From positions 1-15,705 of the forward strand of contig JALNYY010000105.1 of the NCBI GenBank assembly GCA_023229605.1: a stretch of DNA of 15,705 bases. Direction: 5' to 3'. Origin of the DNA: Methylobacter sp. Lineage in GTDB: Bacteria; Pseudomonadota; Gammaproteobacteria; Methylococcales; Methylomonadaceae. How positions within the stretch are numbered: position 1 is the first letter of the stretch; each line of letters starts with the position of its first letter. The position numbers were made by a program, and so were the translations under genes. Shown one piece after another: positions 7,061 to 13,571 of the stretch. A model generated the notes under the pieces. The model had not been told where the DNA came from. It ran no database searches and saw nothing but the letters and a program-made list of their open reading frames with translations.

Positions 7061-7912
7061 TCAGGCGGATTGCTTGGCATGCTGAGTTCCCCATGCGGCT
7101 TGTATGGCGCTGATGGTATTCACTTCCTTGATTAATTCTTCCATCGCAGGAATATTAAAATCACGCTCTAACAGCGTCGGAAACACGCCGTAAAGCTCAT
7201 AAGCCTTGCCCAACAGTTTCCAGACCGGATCGATTACGTCTGCACCGTGAGTGTCGACCAGAAAATCTTCAGCTTCGACATAATGTCCGGCGATATGCGC
7301 ATAAGCAATGCGGTGCGCAGGCATCGCTTTCAAGAATGCTTCGGCATCGTACCCGTGGTTAACGCTGTTCACGTAAATATTGTTGATGTCGATCAGCACA
7401 TCGCAGTCGGCTTCCTCGATAACCGCGTTGAAAAAATCGATCTCCGCCATTTCCTGGCCGGGAGCCGCGTAATAGGACACATTTTCGATGGCTATCTTTT
7501 GCTCCAAAATATCCTGGACGCGCTTGATCCGCCCGGCAACATGAGCAACCGCTTCCGAGGTAAACGGAATCGGCATCAGGTCATATAGATGCCCGTCTTT
7601 GCTGCAATAGCTTAAATGTTCGCTGTAAAATTTGATCCGATGTTCGGCCATGAACTGTTTGACTTCCCGAACGAATTTTTCGTCCAGCGGATCGGTGCTG
7701 CCTATCGACAGCGATAAACCGTGGCATATAAAATCGAATCGCTCTGTCATCGCCCGAAACTGTTTACCGAATTTTCCGCCGATCGTGATCCAGTTTTCCG
7801 GAGCCACTTCATAAAAGCCGACTTCTTCGGGGGGAGCGTCAACAATCTGGCTTAAAAAAGACCGCCGCAATCCTAGACCGGCGCCGTGCACGAGATTCTG
7901 AGTTGTGTCCAT
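7061..7912 (-). CDS. bufB: BufB/HvfB/MbnB-like DUF692 multi-iron oxidase for RiPP maturation
   Basis: A 283-residue DUF692 protein with a TIM-barrel fold. Characterised relatives (MbnB, HvfB) use a multi-iron centre and O2 to turn precursor cysteines into oxazolone/thioamide or thiooxazole groups that bind copper. Family blocks and likely metal ligands can be followed along the chain: GFYEVAPENW (32-41), CHGLSLSIG with H64, SEHLSYC with E98 and H99, IENVSYY with E143, DINNIYVNSVNHG with D175, N177 and H186, AHIAGH with H206 and H210, DTHGADV with D220 and H222, and LLERDFNIP with E239. The start is ATG at 7912-7910, with AAGGTG five bases upstream. A longer reading from 7960 would add 16 unconserved residues. 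It lies 81 bp after bufA and just before bufC. Confidence 0.93.
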   Translation of the reverse strand: MDTTQNLVHGAGLGLRRSFLSQIVDAPPEEVGFYEVAPENWITIGGKFGKQFRAMTERFDFICHGLSLSIGSTDPLDEKFVREVKQFMAEHRIKFYSEHLSYCSKDGHLYDLMPIPFTSEAVAHVAGRIKRVQDILEQKIAIENVSYYAAPGQEMAEIDFFNAVIEEADCDVLIDINNIYVNSVNHGYDAEAFLKAMPAHRIAYAHIAGHYVEAEDFLVDTHGADVIDPVWKLLGKAYELYGVFPTLLERDFNIPAMEELIKEVNTISAIQAAWGTQHAKQSA

Positions 7913-7944
7913 AAGAACACCTTGCTGTGATTGGGTGGGAATGG

Positions 7945-7966
7945 GAGGGCATGAGATCATGCCCTC
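7945..7966 (-). promoter_or_regulatory. Hairpin between bufA and bufB
   Basis: GAGGGCATGA and TCATGCCCTC are perfect 10-base arms around a 2-base centre (9 pairs with a 4-base loop in RNA), in the 81-bp gap between the precursor gene and the modifying-enzyme gene. No T run follows on the minus strand. Such a hairpin could stabilise the bufA message or partly stop read-through, giving more precursor than enzyme. Role inferred. Confidence 0.5.
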
Positions 7967-7993
7967 TCTTGTACTACTAAAGCCGTCTTAGAC

Positions 7994-8398
7994 TTATTTG
8001 GCTTTGTCGGCCGCATCTTTAGACATATTGCCGCATGAGCCTTCTTTGCCTTTCATCATCGCGCCGCAGGCCGCTTCCATACCCGGCTTCATTTTGCCGC
8101 CTTGCATCATGGCGCCGCATTTGCTTTCGCCGCATTTGCCTTCGGCAGGTTTTGCGGCATCGGTTTTTTTGTTGCCCGCACATGCGCCTTCCGCCGCCTT
8201 AGGTTTTTCCATACCGCCCATTGCCGCGCCGCATGCCATTTCAGCCGCTTTATCAGCTGCTGCAACTTGCATATAACCGGTCGATAATTCAGTCATGCCG
8301 AAAGGATTGGCTTCTGCATGAACTGCAGTTGCAGCAAAAGTAGACAAAAAAGCAGCACCCATTGCAGCAGCTAAAGGGGTTTTATTAATTTTTTTCAT
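7994..8398 (-). CDS. bufA: Bufferin/HvfA-type secreted RiPP precursor with six E-x-x-C motifs
   Basis: A 134-residue precursor of a copper-binding modified peptide. Residues 1-28 form a Sec signal peptide (MKKINKTP, hydrophobic Ala-rich core, cleavage after AVHA), so the mature peptide is periplasmic or secreted. After it comes NPFGMTELSTGYMQVA, the conserved stretch of this precursor family. The remainder is low in complexity (A, K, G, M, E) with six cysteines at 56, 73, 89, 94, 111 and 122. Each follows a glutamate three residues earlier: EMACG, EGACA, EGKCG, ESKCG, EAACG, EGSCG. The third is exactly the EGKCG motif modified in Haemophilus HvfA. GGAG lies five bases upstream of the ATG. It is the first gene of the operon with bufB and bufC. 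The number of cysteines actually modified cannot be told from sequence. Confidence 0.88.
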   Translation of the reverse strand: MKKINKTPLAAAMGAAFLSTFAATAVHAEANPFGMTELSTGYMQVAAADKAAEMACGAAMGGMEKPKAAEGACAGNKKTDAAKPAEGKCGESKCGAMMQGGKMKPGMEAACGAMMKGKEGSCGNMSKDAADKAK

Positions 8399-8430
8399 TG
8401 TGACTCCAGAGTGTTGGTAGTTTCAATCAG

Positions 8431-8478
8431 CTCCCGGCAGTTAATCCGGGAGTTTAATCGATGCGTAAACCGCATCGA
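8431..8478 (-). promoter_or_regulatory. Two tandem hairpins in the bufA leader
   Basis: In transcript order the minus-strand leader first forms TCGATGCG / CGCATCGA (8478-8458, perfect 8-base stem with a 5-base loop), then CTCCCGG / CCGGGAG (8452-8431, perfect 7-base stem with an 8-base loop), ending 32 bases before the bufA ATG. Neither is followed by a long U run. They may stabilise the mRNA or be a regulatory leader; no known riboswitch class is recognised. Confidence 0.45.
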
Positions 8479-8487
8479 ATGCCCGTT

Positions 8488-8496
8488 ATCATATCA
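8488..8496 (-). promoter_or_regulatory. Candidate extended -10 promoter of the buf operon
   Basis: On the minus strand the sequence reads TGATATGAT, an extended -10 element (TG-n-TATGAT) with no good -35. Transcription would start near 8481, giving a leader of about 80 bases that includes both hairpins. A second possible -10, a perfect TATAAT, lies at 8580-8575. Pattern match only. Confidence 0.3.
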
Positions 8497-8584
8497 AAAC
8501 CGACTGAATAAAGAATGAATATCCTTCCATCCTAGAAAAATGATTTGATCCGCGAACATCGCAAAAAGCACGAAATTATAGGCA

Positions 8585-8616
8585 GTAGAGCGTACTGCGC
8601 GCGCAACATGCCCTAC
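8585..8616. repeat. 32-bp imperfect palindrome, GTAGGG...CTAC family
   Basis: The two strands read nearly alike: GTAGAGCGTACTGCGC from one end and GTAGGGCATGTTGCGC from the other, centred on GCGCGC. The ends and GC-rich core resemble the arms of the inverted repeat at 1433-1509. It sits just upstream of a TATAAT (8580-8575, minus strand), so it could influence buf transcription. Confidence 0.55.
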
Positions 8617-8725
8617 AGCGAATGTTCTTTAAATTTAAAAAAACCAATCCGCTTTATGTCGTGCCGCTGAGAGACGCCTGCTTTCGGCATTCGTGACTAA
8701 CCGCCATCCAATAAAACCTGTCGAG

Positions 8726-9361
8726 TTAATCGCCGGTTTTGTCCTTATACTCGCACAAATCTTCAATAACGCAGCTCTGGCAGCGCGGCTTCCTGGCAAT
8801 ACAGGTGTAGCGTCCGTGCAGAATCAGTAAATGATGCGCATCTTTCTTATGTTGTTTGGGTACCCATTTATCCAGTTTGCGCTCCACCTCCAGCACATTT
8901 TTACCGGGCGCAATGCCGGTGCGGTTGGCAACCCTGAAGATATGGGTATCCACCGCAATCGTATGTTTTCCAAAAGCTGTATTCAATATGACGTTAGCGG
9001 TTTTTCTGCCGACCCCCGCCAGCGCCTCCAGCTCTTCCCGCGTTTGGGGCACCTGACCTTCATGCTTATCAAGCAACTGCCGGCAAAGTGTGATGATATG
9101 AGCGGCCTTGCTGTTAAATAAGCCGATGGTCTTGATATACTCTTTCAGACCCGCCTCGCCCTGCGCCAAAATGCCACCGGGCGTATTAGCGACGGGAAAT
9201 AATTTGGCGGTTGCTTTGTTGACGCCTTTATCTGTAGCCTGCGCCGATAAAACGACAGCAATTAGTAATTCAAAAGCGCTTGTGTAGTGCAGTTCAGTGG
9301 TCGGTTCAGGTATGGCTAGAGCCAGTCTATCAAAAATGTCCAGGCGTTTTTTTAGGTTCAT
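8726..9361 (-). CDS. nth: Endonuclease III, DNA glycosylase/AP lyase
   Basis: A complete 211-residue base-excision repair enzyme that removes oxidised pyrimidines and nicks the resulting abasic site by beta-elimination. Seen: LLIAVVLSAQATD near 32-44, the helix-hairpin-helix LAGVGRKTAN with catalytic lysine K120, the catalytic aspartate D138 in AVDTHIFRV, and the C-terminal 4Fe-4S ligands C187, C194, C197 and C203 in the C-x6-C-x2-C-x5-C spacing. Length and these positions coincide with E. coli Nth. ATG at 9361 gives the conserved N terminus (MNLKKRLDIFDRL); a GAGG lies about 16 bases upstream, so the ribosome site is weak. It precedes the buf operon on the same strand, but a 327-bp gap makes co-transcription unlikely. 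In E. coli, nth follows the rsx genes; that context is absent here. Confidence 0.96.
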   Translation of the reverse strand: MNLKKRLDIFDRLALAIPEPTTELHYTSAFELLIAVVLSAQATDKGVNKATAKLFPVANTPGGILAQGEAGLKEYIKTIGLFNSKAAHIITLCRQLLDKHEGQVPQTREELEALAGVGRKTANVILNTAFGKHTIAVDTHIFRVANRTGIAPGKNVLEVERKLDKWVPKQHKKDAHHLLILHGRYTCIARKPRCQSCVIEDLCEYKDKTGD

Positions 9362-9415
9362 GGCGATATTTGGCTTTCCTCAATACAGTGCTGCTATTTT
9401 CAACATAATTGAAGA

Positions 9416-9696
9416 ATGGAACAAGATATGTCTGAAAACAAAAAAACTGATCCGCTGTTCGTTTTTCTAGCTGCTGTACAGCGGGCGTATATTCAAAGAT
9501 ACGATGTACCTTGGAGCCAAGGTACAACTGTTTTTTTGATAGAGCGATCCCAAATTAGAATCAATTTGGTAAATTCAATCAGCAATTTTTGCAAAAACAG
9601 GGCGACCTGGAAGTTGCCCCGAAATTTGTGAAAACGTGTTTTGATCACCCAGCTCACTGCATCAATCCGAATAAAGCCGGACTCGCCATTGATTAA
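9416..9696 (+). pseudogene. Frameshifted small gene, unknown family
   Basis: One frame opens at ATG 9416 or, better, ATG 9428 (a GGA shortly upstream) and reads MSENKKTDPLFVFLAAVQRA then YIQRYDVPW, a plausible protein start; past about 9558 it becomes unlikely and ends at 9631. In a second frame (minus 1) 45 codons run open from 9559 to TAA 9694-9696 and look strongly protein-like: QFLQKQGDLEVAP, KFVKTCFDHPAHCINPNKAG. The simplest reading is one gene of roughly 90 codons that lost a base, or a larger piece, between about 9559 and 9600. A 20-base palindrome and a run of seven T lie within the first frame (9506-9537). If the frameshift is not real, the first frame encodes a 67-71 residue hypothetical protein. 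The family is not recognised. Confidence 0.4.
9506..9537 (+). terminator. Palindrome followed by a T tract
   Basis: GTACCTTGG and CCAAGGTAC are perfect 9-base arms around AG (8 pairs plus a GAGC loop in RNA), then AACTG and seven T (9531-9537). This looks like an intrinsic terminator on the plus strand apart from the 5-base gap before the T run. It falls inside the open frame starting at 9416/9428, which is unusual for an intact gene. Confidence 0.4.
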
Positions 9697-9916
9697 AAGC
9701 CACCTTCTTCAATAAGGCAACTTTAAGTAGAATTTTATCAAATGTGTAACGTTGTCATAAATTCAAGGCATTGATTTTTTCTAAGTCTGTACAAGTGCAT
9801 CTGTTTTTATAAGTGGTTGTCAGATTTATAATTCCGTTAGAAATACAAAATCCGTCAAATCTATTTTACACTCAGAAGAGGCGAGGGCTTCCCTTCCCCC
9901 CCCACCGTAGGTTAAA
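9697..9916. other. AT-rich leader region of the sugar operon
   Basis: No coding frame of note is seen. A perfect TATAAT lies at 9827-9832 with only a weak -35 (TTTTTA, 17 bases upstream), a candidate start of the sugar operon. A run of eight C (9896-9903) lies 13 bases before the start of the small open frame at 9917. Confidence 0.35.
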
Positions 9917-10072
9917 ATGACGCCCAACAATGAAGTTAAGTATAGAAAAATCCTGGATTTTGTTCGTCTTAAATCAATTTCTCCGCTTTTCTTCTTTCTC
10001 ATTCCGCTATGCGTAGAATACCAGTTTGGATATTCAGGCATGGCGGTAGCGTTGCCGCGTTTAATAACCTAG
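9917..10072 (+). CDS. Possible 51-residue membrane peptide coupled to the radical SAM gene
   Basis: A short open frame of 51 codons. The protein begins MTPNNEVKYRKILDFVRLKS, a basic, helix-prone start, then ISPLFFFLIPLCV, a hydrophobic stretch just long enough for one membrane pass, and ends GMAVALPRLIT. An in-frame TAG lies two codons before the ATG, so it cannot be longer. A weak GTAGG lies upstream of the start. The main support is position: its TAG stop (10070-10072) is embedded in TAGGTGG, the Shine-Dalgarno of the radical SAM gene that starts 10 bases later, a layout typical of translational coupling. It could be a leader peptide, a small membrane partner, or a chance frame. The family is not recognised. 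Confidence 0.35.
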   Translation: MTPNNEVKYRKILDFVRLKSISPLFFFLIPLCVEYQFGYSGMAVALPRLIT

Positions 10073-10082
10073 GTGGTAAAAG

Positions 10083-11609
10083 ATGGATGTGTTGTTCGTT
10101 AATCCCGACTCTTCAGCTAAGGCCTATCAAGGATTAGCAAAAGTCTACTCAGCAATAGAGCCGCCAACATGGTCTCTGTTATTAGCCGAGTCTTGCCGTT
10201 CAAAAGGGTTTGGGGTTGGTATTCTTGACTGTGATGCGGAAAGGCTTTCCCTTGAACAATCGGTACAAAGAGTTCAAGACTTAAAACCTCGCCTGGTCGT
10301 CTTCGTGGTTTACGGACAAAATCCAAATTCCGGCACCACAAGCATGATTGGCGCATTAGCAATGGCAAGCGCTCTTAAAGACCACCATCCTGAGCTTCCG
10401 ATTTGTTTTGTCGGGTCGCATACCAGTGCGCTGCCAATGGAAGTGCTCTCGTACAACTGTGTCGATATTGTGCTGCTCAATGAAGGCGTATACGCCCTGC
10501 ATAACCTCCTTAAGAGTAATCTGGGGGACGATTTGCAACATATCAAGGGCATTGGGTACAAAAAACGTGACTCAGCAAACTCCAGTATTCCTACACTCAA
10601 CCCGCCACAGGGTATAGTGCCGCAGGATCGGATGGACCACGACTTGCCAGGCTATGCCTGGGACCTCCTGCCTTACAGGGAAAAGCCGTTAGATCTCTAT
10701 CGCGCGCATTTTTGGCATGCTGAATTTGACCATGATAAGCGAACGCCTTTTGCAGCGATATACACCTCCCTGGGTTGTAATTTCGGCTGTAATTTTTGCA
10801 TGATCAACATCGTTAATCGCTCCGACAACGGCGATGACGTTAATGCCGCCGATTCTCGTGGGATGCGCTTCTGGAGCCCTGAATGGGTAAGCCGGGAGAT
10901 GCGAAAACTCGCCGATATGGGGGTACGCACCCTACGAATCAGCGACGAAATGTTCTTTTTAAACCGAAGATACTATGCGCCGATACTTCAAGAGGCCATT
11001 GATCAGGACTTTGGTTTCAATATGTGGACCTATTCGCGAGTCGATACGGTTCGCCGAGATGCGCTTGACTTGTTCAAGCGTGCAGGGGTTAACTGGCTCG
11101 CGCTTGGCGTTGAAGCAGGCAATCAGCTAGTGCGCCAAGAAGTATCAAAAGGCTCTTTTCAGGAAGTCAACATTCGCGAAGTCTGCAAGACAATTAATGA
11201 TTCTGATATCAAAATCATCAGCAATTACATTTTTGGATTCCCGGAAGACACCATTGAGACCATGCAGGAAACATTGGATCTCGCGATGGAGCTCAATACC
11301 GAGATGGCAAACATGTACCCTTGTCAGGCATTACCCGGCAGCCCGATGTACAACATCGCCAAGAAAAACGGTTGGGCCTTACCTGACTCCTATGAAGGTT
11401 ACGCCTTCCTGTCATACGAAAGCCAACCCCTGCCGACCAAGTATGTAAGTTCGGCGGATGTTTTGAGGTTCCGTGATGAAGCGTGGCAAAAATACTTTAC
11501 CAACCCGGCTTACCTAAATCTTGTTGAACAGAAATTTGGCACGATCGAAAGAAAGAATATCGAAGACATGGCCAGCATCCACCTTAATCGCAAAATCCTG
11601 GGTGATTAG
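10083..11609 (+). CDS. B12-binding-type radical SAM protein
   Basis: A complete 508-residue protein with the layout of B12-dependent radical SAM enzymes. Residues 1 to about 150 form a Rossmann-like cobalamin-binding-type domain (MDVLFVNPDSS, GVGILDCDAERLS, LVVFVVYGQNP, ICFVGSHTSALP, VDIVLLNEG), without an obvious D-x-H-x-x-G base-off motif. The radical SAM core follows, with C232-x3-C236-x2-C239 in GCNFGCNFCMI binding the 4Fe-4S cluster, then LRISDEMFFLN, WLALGVEAGNQLV and ISNYIFGFPEDTIETM. The C-terminal 100 residues are of unknown role. Relatives perform methyl transfers, ring contractions or other difficult carbon chemistry, so an unusual modification of the sugar or of a lipid carrier is possible. 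AGGTGG lies six bases before the ATG. It leads the operon, six bases ahead of the kinase gene. Substrate unknown. Confidence 0.88.
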   Translation: MDVLFVNPDSSAKAYQGLAKVYSAIEPPTWSLLLAESCRSKGFGVGILDCDAERLSLEQSVQRVQDLKPRLVVFVVYGQNPNSGTTSMIGALAMASALKDHHPELPICFVGSHTSALPMEVLSYNCVDIVLLNEGVYALHNLLKSNLGDDLQHIKGIGYKKRDSANSSIPTLNPPQGIVPQDRMDHDLPGYAWDLLPYREKPLDLYRAHFWHAEFDHDKRTPFAAIYTSLGCNFGCNFCMINIVNRSDNGDDVNAADSRGMRFWSPEWVSREMRKLADMGVRTLRISDEMFFLNRRYYAPILQEAIDQDFGFNMWTYSRVDTVRRDALDLFKRAGVNWLALGVEAGNQLVRQEVSKGSFQEVNIREVCKTINDSDIKIISNYIFGFPEDTIETMQETLDLAMELNTEMANMYPCQALPGSPMYNIAKKNGWALPDSYEGYAFLSYESQPLPTKYVSSADVLRFRDEAWQKYFTNPAYLNLVEQKFGTIERKNIEDMASIHLNRKILGD

Positions 11610-11615
11610 TAAACA

Positions 11616-12611
11616 ATGATTATCACACGAACCCCGTTCAGAATTTCTTTTTTTGGTGGCGGTACCGACTACCCAGGGTGGTATCGGGAACACGGCGGCG
11701 CAGTATTGGCAACCACTATCGACAAATACTGTTACATCACATGCCGTCGTTTGCCTCCGTTTTTCGAGCACAAGCATCGTATTGTTTACTCTCACATCGA
11801 GAACGTGTGCCATAACGATGACATCCAGCATCCCGCAGTGCGGGCAACGTTTAATTGGGCTAATGTTGTCGATGGGCTGGAAGTTCACCATGATGGCGAT
11901 TTGCCGGCGCGTTCCGGCTTAGGTTCCAGCTCCGCCTTTACCGTCGGCTTGGCGCATGCGTTGTATGGCCTTAACGGTAAAATGGTTAGCCAGGATACTC
12001 TGGCGAGAGATGCAATTCATATCGAACAAAACATCATCGGCGAGAATGTCGGTTCGCAAGATCAGGTGTCGGCAGCTTACGGCGGGCTCAACCGCATTGA
12101 TTTTCACCGAGACGACTCCTTTGACGTGGCTCCGATCATCCTTCCTGAACACCGGCGTGAAGAGCTTCGTGACCACCTGATGCTTTGCTTTACCGGGTTT
12201 TCTCGCATCGCCGATGAAATTGCAAAATCCAAGATCGATAACCTCAAAAATCGCGAACCAGAACTCAAGCGTATGAGGGAAATGGTTGATGAGGCCATTG
12301 CCATTCTTACCAATATTGACGTCAGTATTGAAGAATTTGGCAAACTGCTCGATCTAAGCTGGAAATACAAACGCAGTCTTTCAGACCGGGTTTCAACCAA
12401 GGAAATCGACCAGATTTACGATCAAGCCATGCGTGCCGGTGCAATCGGCGGTAAGATTCTTGGCGCCGGCGGCGGTGGATTTATGCTGCTTTTCGCAAAA
12501 CCCGATAAACATGCCGCAATTCGCGAAGCCCTTAAAGACTTGGTGCATGTATCTTTCAATTTTGATGATTCCGGCAGCCGTGTCGTACTTTATCAACCCA
12601 ACGGCCTGTGA
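11616..12611 (+). CDS. GHMP sugar kinase, heptose-7-phosphate-1-kinase-like
   Basis: A complete 331-residue GHMP kinase. The three family motifs are visible: the N-terminal TPFRISFFGGGTDYPGW, the ATP-binding loop GDLPARSGLGSSSAF (94-108), and the C-terminal GGKILGAGGGGFMLLF (about 278-293). The GGGTDYP start is typical of kinases that phosphorylate the anomeric OH of unusual sugars, such as HddA (D-glycero-D-manno-heptose 7-phosphate) and the lincosamide kinase LmbP, which prepare the sugar for nucleotide activation. The gene starts 6 bases after the radical SAM stop and ends 3 bases before the epimerase gene, so the three are co-transcribed. A matching nucleotidyltransferase is not in the window and may lie downstream. 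The exact substrate cannot be told from sequence. Confidence 0.88.
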   Translation: MIITRTPFRISFFGGGTDYPGWYREHGGAVLATTIDKYCYITCRRLPPFFEHKHRIVYSHIENVCHNDDIQHPAVRATFNWANVVDGLEVHHDGDLPARSGLGSSSAFTVGLAHALYGLNGKMVSQDTLARDAIHIEQNIIGENVGSQDQVSAAYGGLNRIDFHRDDSFDVAPIILPEHRREELRDHLMLCFTGFSRIADEIAKSKIDNLKNREPELKRMREMVDEAIAILTNIDVSIEEFGKLLDLSWKYKRSLSDRVSTKEIDQIYDQAMRAGAIGGKILGAGGGGFMLLFAKPDKHAAIREALKDLVHVSFNFDDSGSRVVLYQPNGL

Positions 12612-12614
12612 TTG

Positions 12615-13571
12615 ATGAATAAAACAGATAAAATCTTTGTTGCCGGGCATACCGGTTTAATTGGCTCGGCTGTTGTCCGGCGCTTGCAAGACGAAGGATA
12701 TGGCAATTTGCTATTGGCTGGCCATGCTGACCTGGAACTGACGGATGCCGTAGCAGTGGATCGTTTTTTTAACGATCACTCACCAGAATATGTGGTTCTG
12801 GCTGCCGGTAGAGTCGGCGGCATTATCGAGAACCAGACCTACCCGGCTGATTTTATGAACGCCAACTTGGCGATTCAATTAAATGTACTCAAGGCCGCGC
12901 ACCGATCCGGCGTGCAAAAACTGATTTTGTTTGCTTCTTCCTGCATGTATCCGCGCGAATGCCCGCAACCTATGGCGGAGACAGCGTTACTATCAGGACA
13001 TCCCGAGCCGACCAGTCTTGCCTACGCAATTTCAAAACTGGCCGGCATGCAAATGTGTCTCGCCTATAACAAGCAGTATGGTGAGCAACGATTTATTCCA
13101 GTGATCCCTAATAGTGCTTTTGGACCCAACGATAACTTTGATCCAAAATCAGGACACGTCCTCTCGTCCTTGATCCGGCGCTTCCATGAGGCACACCAGA
13201 CCGGCGCAAAGAGCTTGACGCTTTGGGGCAGCGGCACACCGCGTCGTGAGTTCATTCATACCAACGATATTGCCGATGCTTGCATTGCGCTGCTGGCAGG
13301 GAACACAGCCACGCTTGAACTCCCCCTAAACCTCGGAACCGGCAGAGATTTTTCCATTCGTGAGTTGGCTGAAACCATTGCCGACGTAATTGGTTACTCC
13401 GGAACCATCGAGTGGGATACAAGCAAGCCTGACGGCGCGCCGAGGAAATTACTCGACAGCAGTCGGCTTCGCGCCTTTGGCTGGCAGCCGACTGTAAATT
13501 TTGAAGAAGGCGTCAAAGACACCTATCAATGGTATCTCGATAATGCATTGAATACGGAGAGCTGTTCGTGA
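12615..13571 (+). CDS. GDP-L-fucose-synthase-like NAD(P)-dependent epimerase/reductase
   Basis: A complete 318-residue extended short-chain dehydrogenase, close to GDP-4-keto-6-deoxymannose 3,5-epimerase/4-reductase (WcaG/Fcl). Seen: the nucleotide-binding GHTGLIGSAVV with G11, G14 and G17; catalytic serine near 108 in FASSCMYP; and Y137-x3-K141 in AYAISK, each within one residue of the E. coli positions S107, Y136 and K140; then NSAFGPNDNFD and WGSGTPRREFIHTNDIADA, also typical of the family. ATG at 12615 is used; a TTG directly before it is in frame but less likely. No GDP-mannose 4,6-dehydratase is visible here, so the substrate may be a different nucleotide sugar or the dehydratase may lie elsewhere. 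Its last four bases overlap the transketolase start. Confidence 0.87.
   Translation: MNKTDKIFVAGHTGLIGSAVVRRLQDEGYGNLLLAGHADLELTDAVAVDRFFNDHSPEYVVLAAGRVGGIIENQTYPADFMNANLAIQLNVLKAAHRSGVQKLILFASSCMYPRECPQPMAETALLSGHPEPTSLAYAISKLAGMQMCLAYNKQYGEQRFIPVIPNSAFGPNDNFDPKSGHVLSSLIRRFHEAHQTGAKSLTLWGSGTPRREFIHTNDIADACIALLAGNTATLELPLNLGTGRDFSIRELAETIADVIGYSGTIEWDTSKPDGAPRKLLDSSRLRAFGWQPTVNFEEGVKDTYQWYLDNALNTESCS

Larger units (their letters stand above)
8399..8725. other. Intergenic region between nth and bufA
   Basis: This 327-bp stretch upstream of bufA and downstream of nth (both minus strand) has no convincing open frame. It holds the leader hairpins and candidate promoters of the buf operon and one palindromic repeat (8585-8616). 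An A/T-rich block (about 8631-8644) could aid termination of nth but lacks a clear stem. Confidence 0.6.

Noticed and set aside
7913..7960. N-terminal extension of BufB from the upstream ATG
   Set aside because: The extra 16 residues cover the hairpin region, and a good ribosome site (AAGGTG) precedes the ATG at 7912.
7998..8276. Plus-strand open frame over bufA
   Set aside because: It results from the Ala/Gly/Lys-rich low-complexity sequence of bufA read backwards; bufA has a signal peptide and family motifs.
9826..10041. 71-codon minus-strand open frame over the sugar operon leader
   Set aside because: It is antisense to the small plus-strand frame and the region leading into the radical SAM gene, and its glycine run comes from the poly-C tract. 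No family features.
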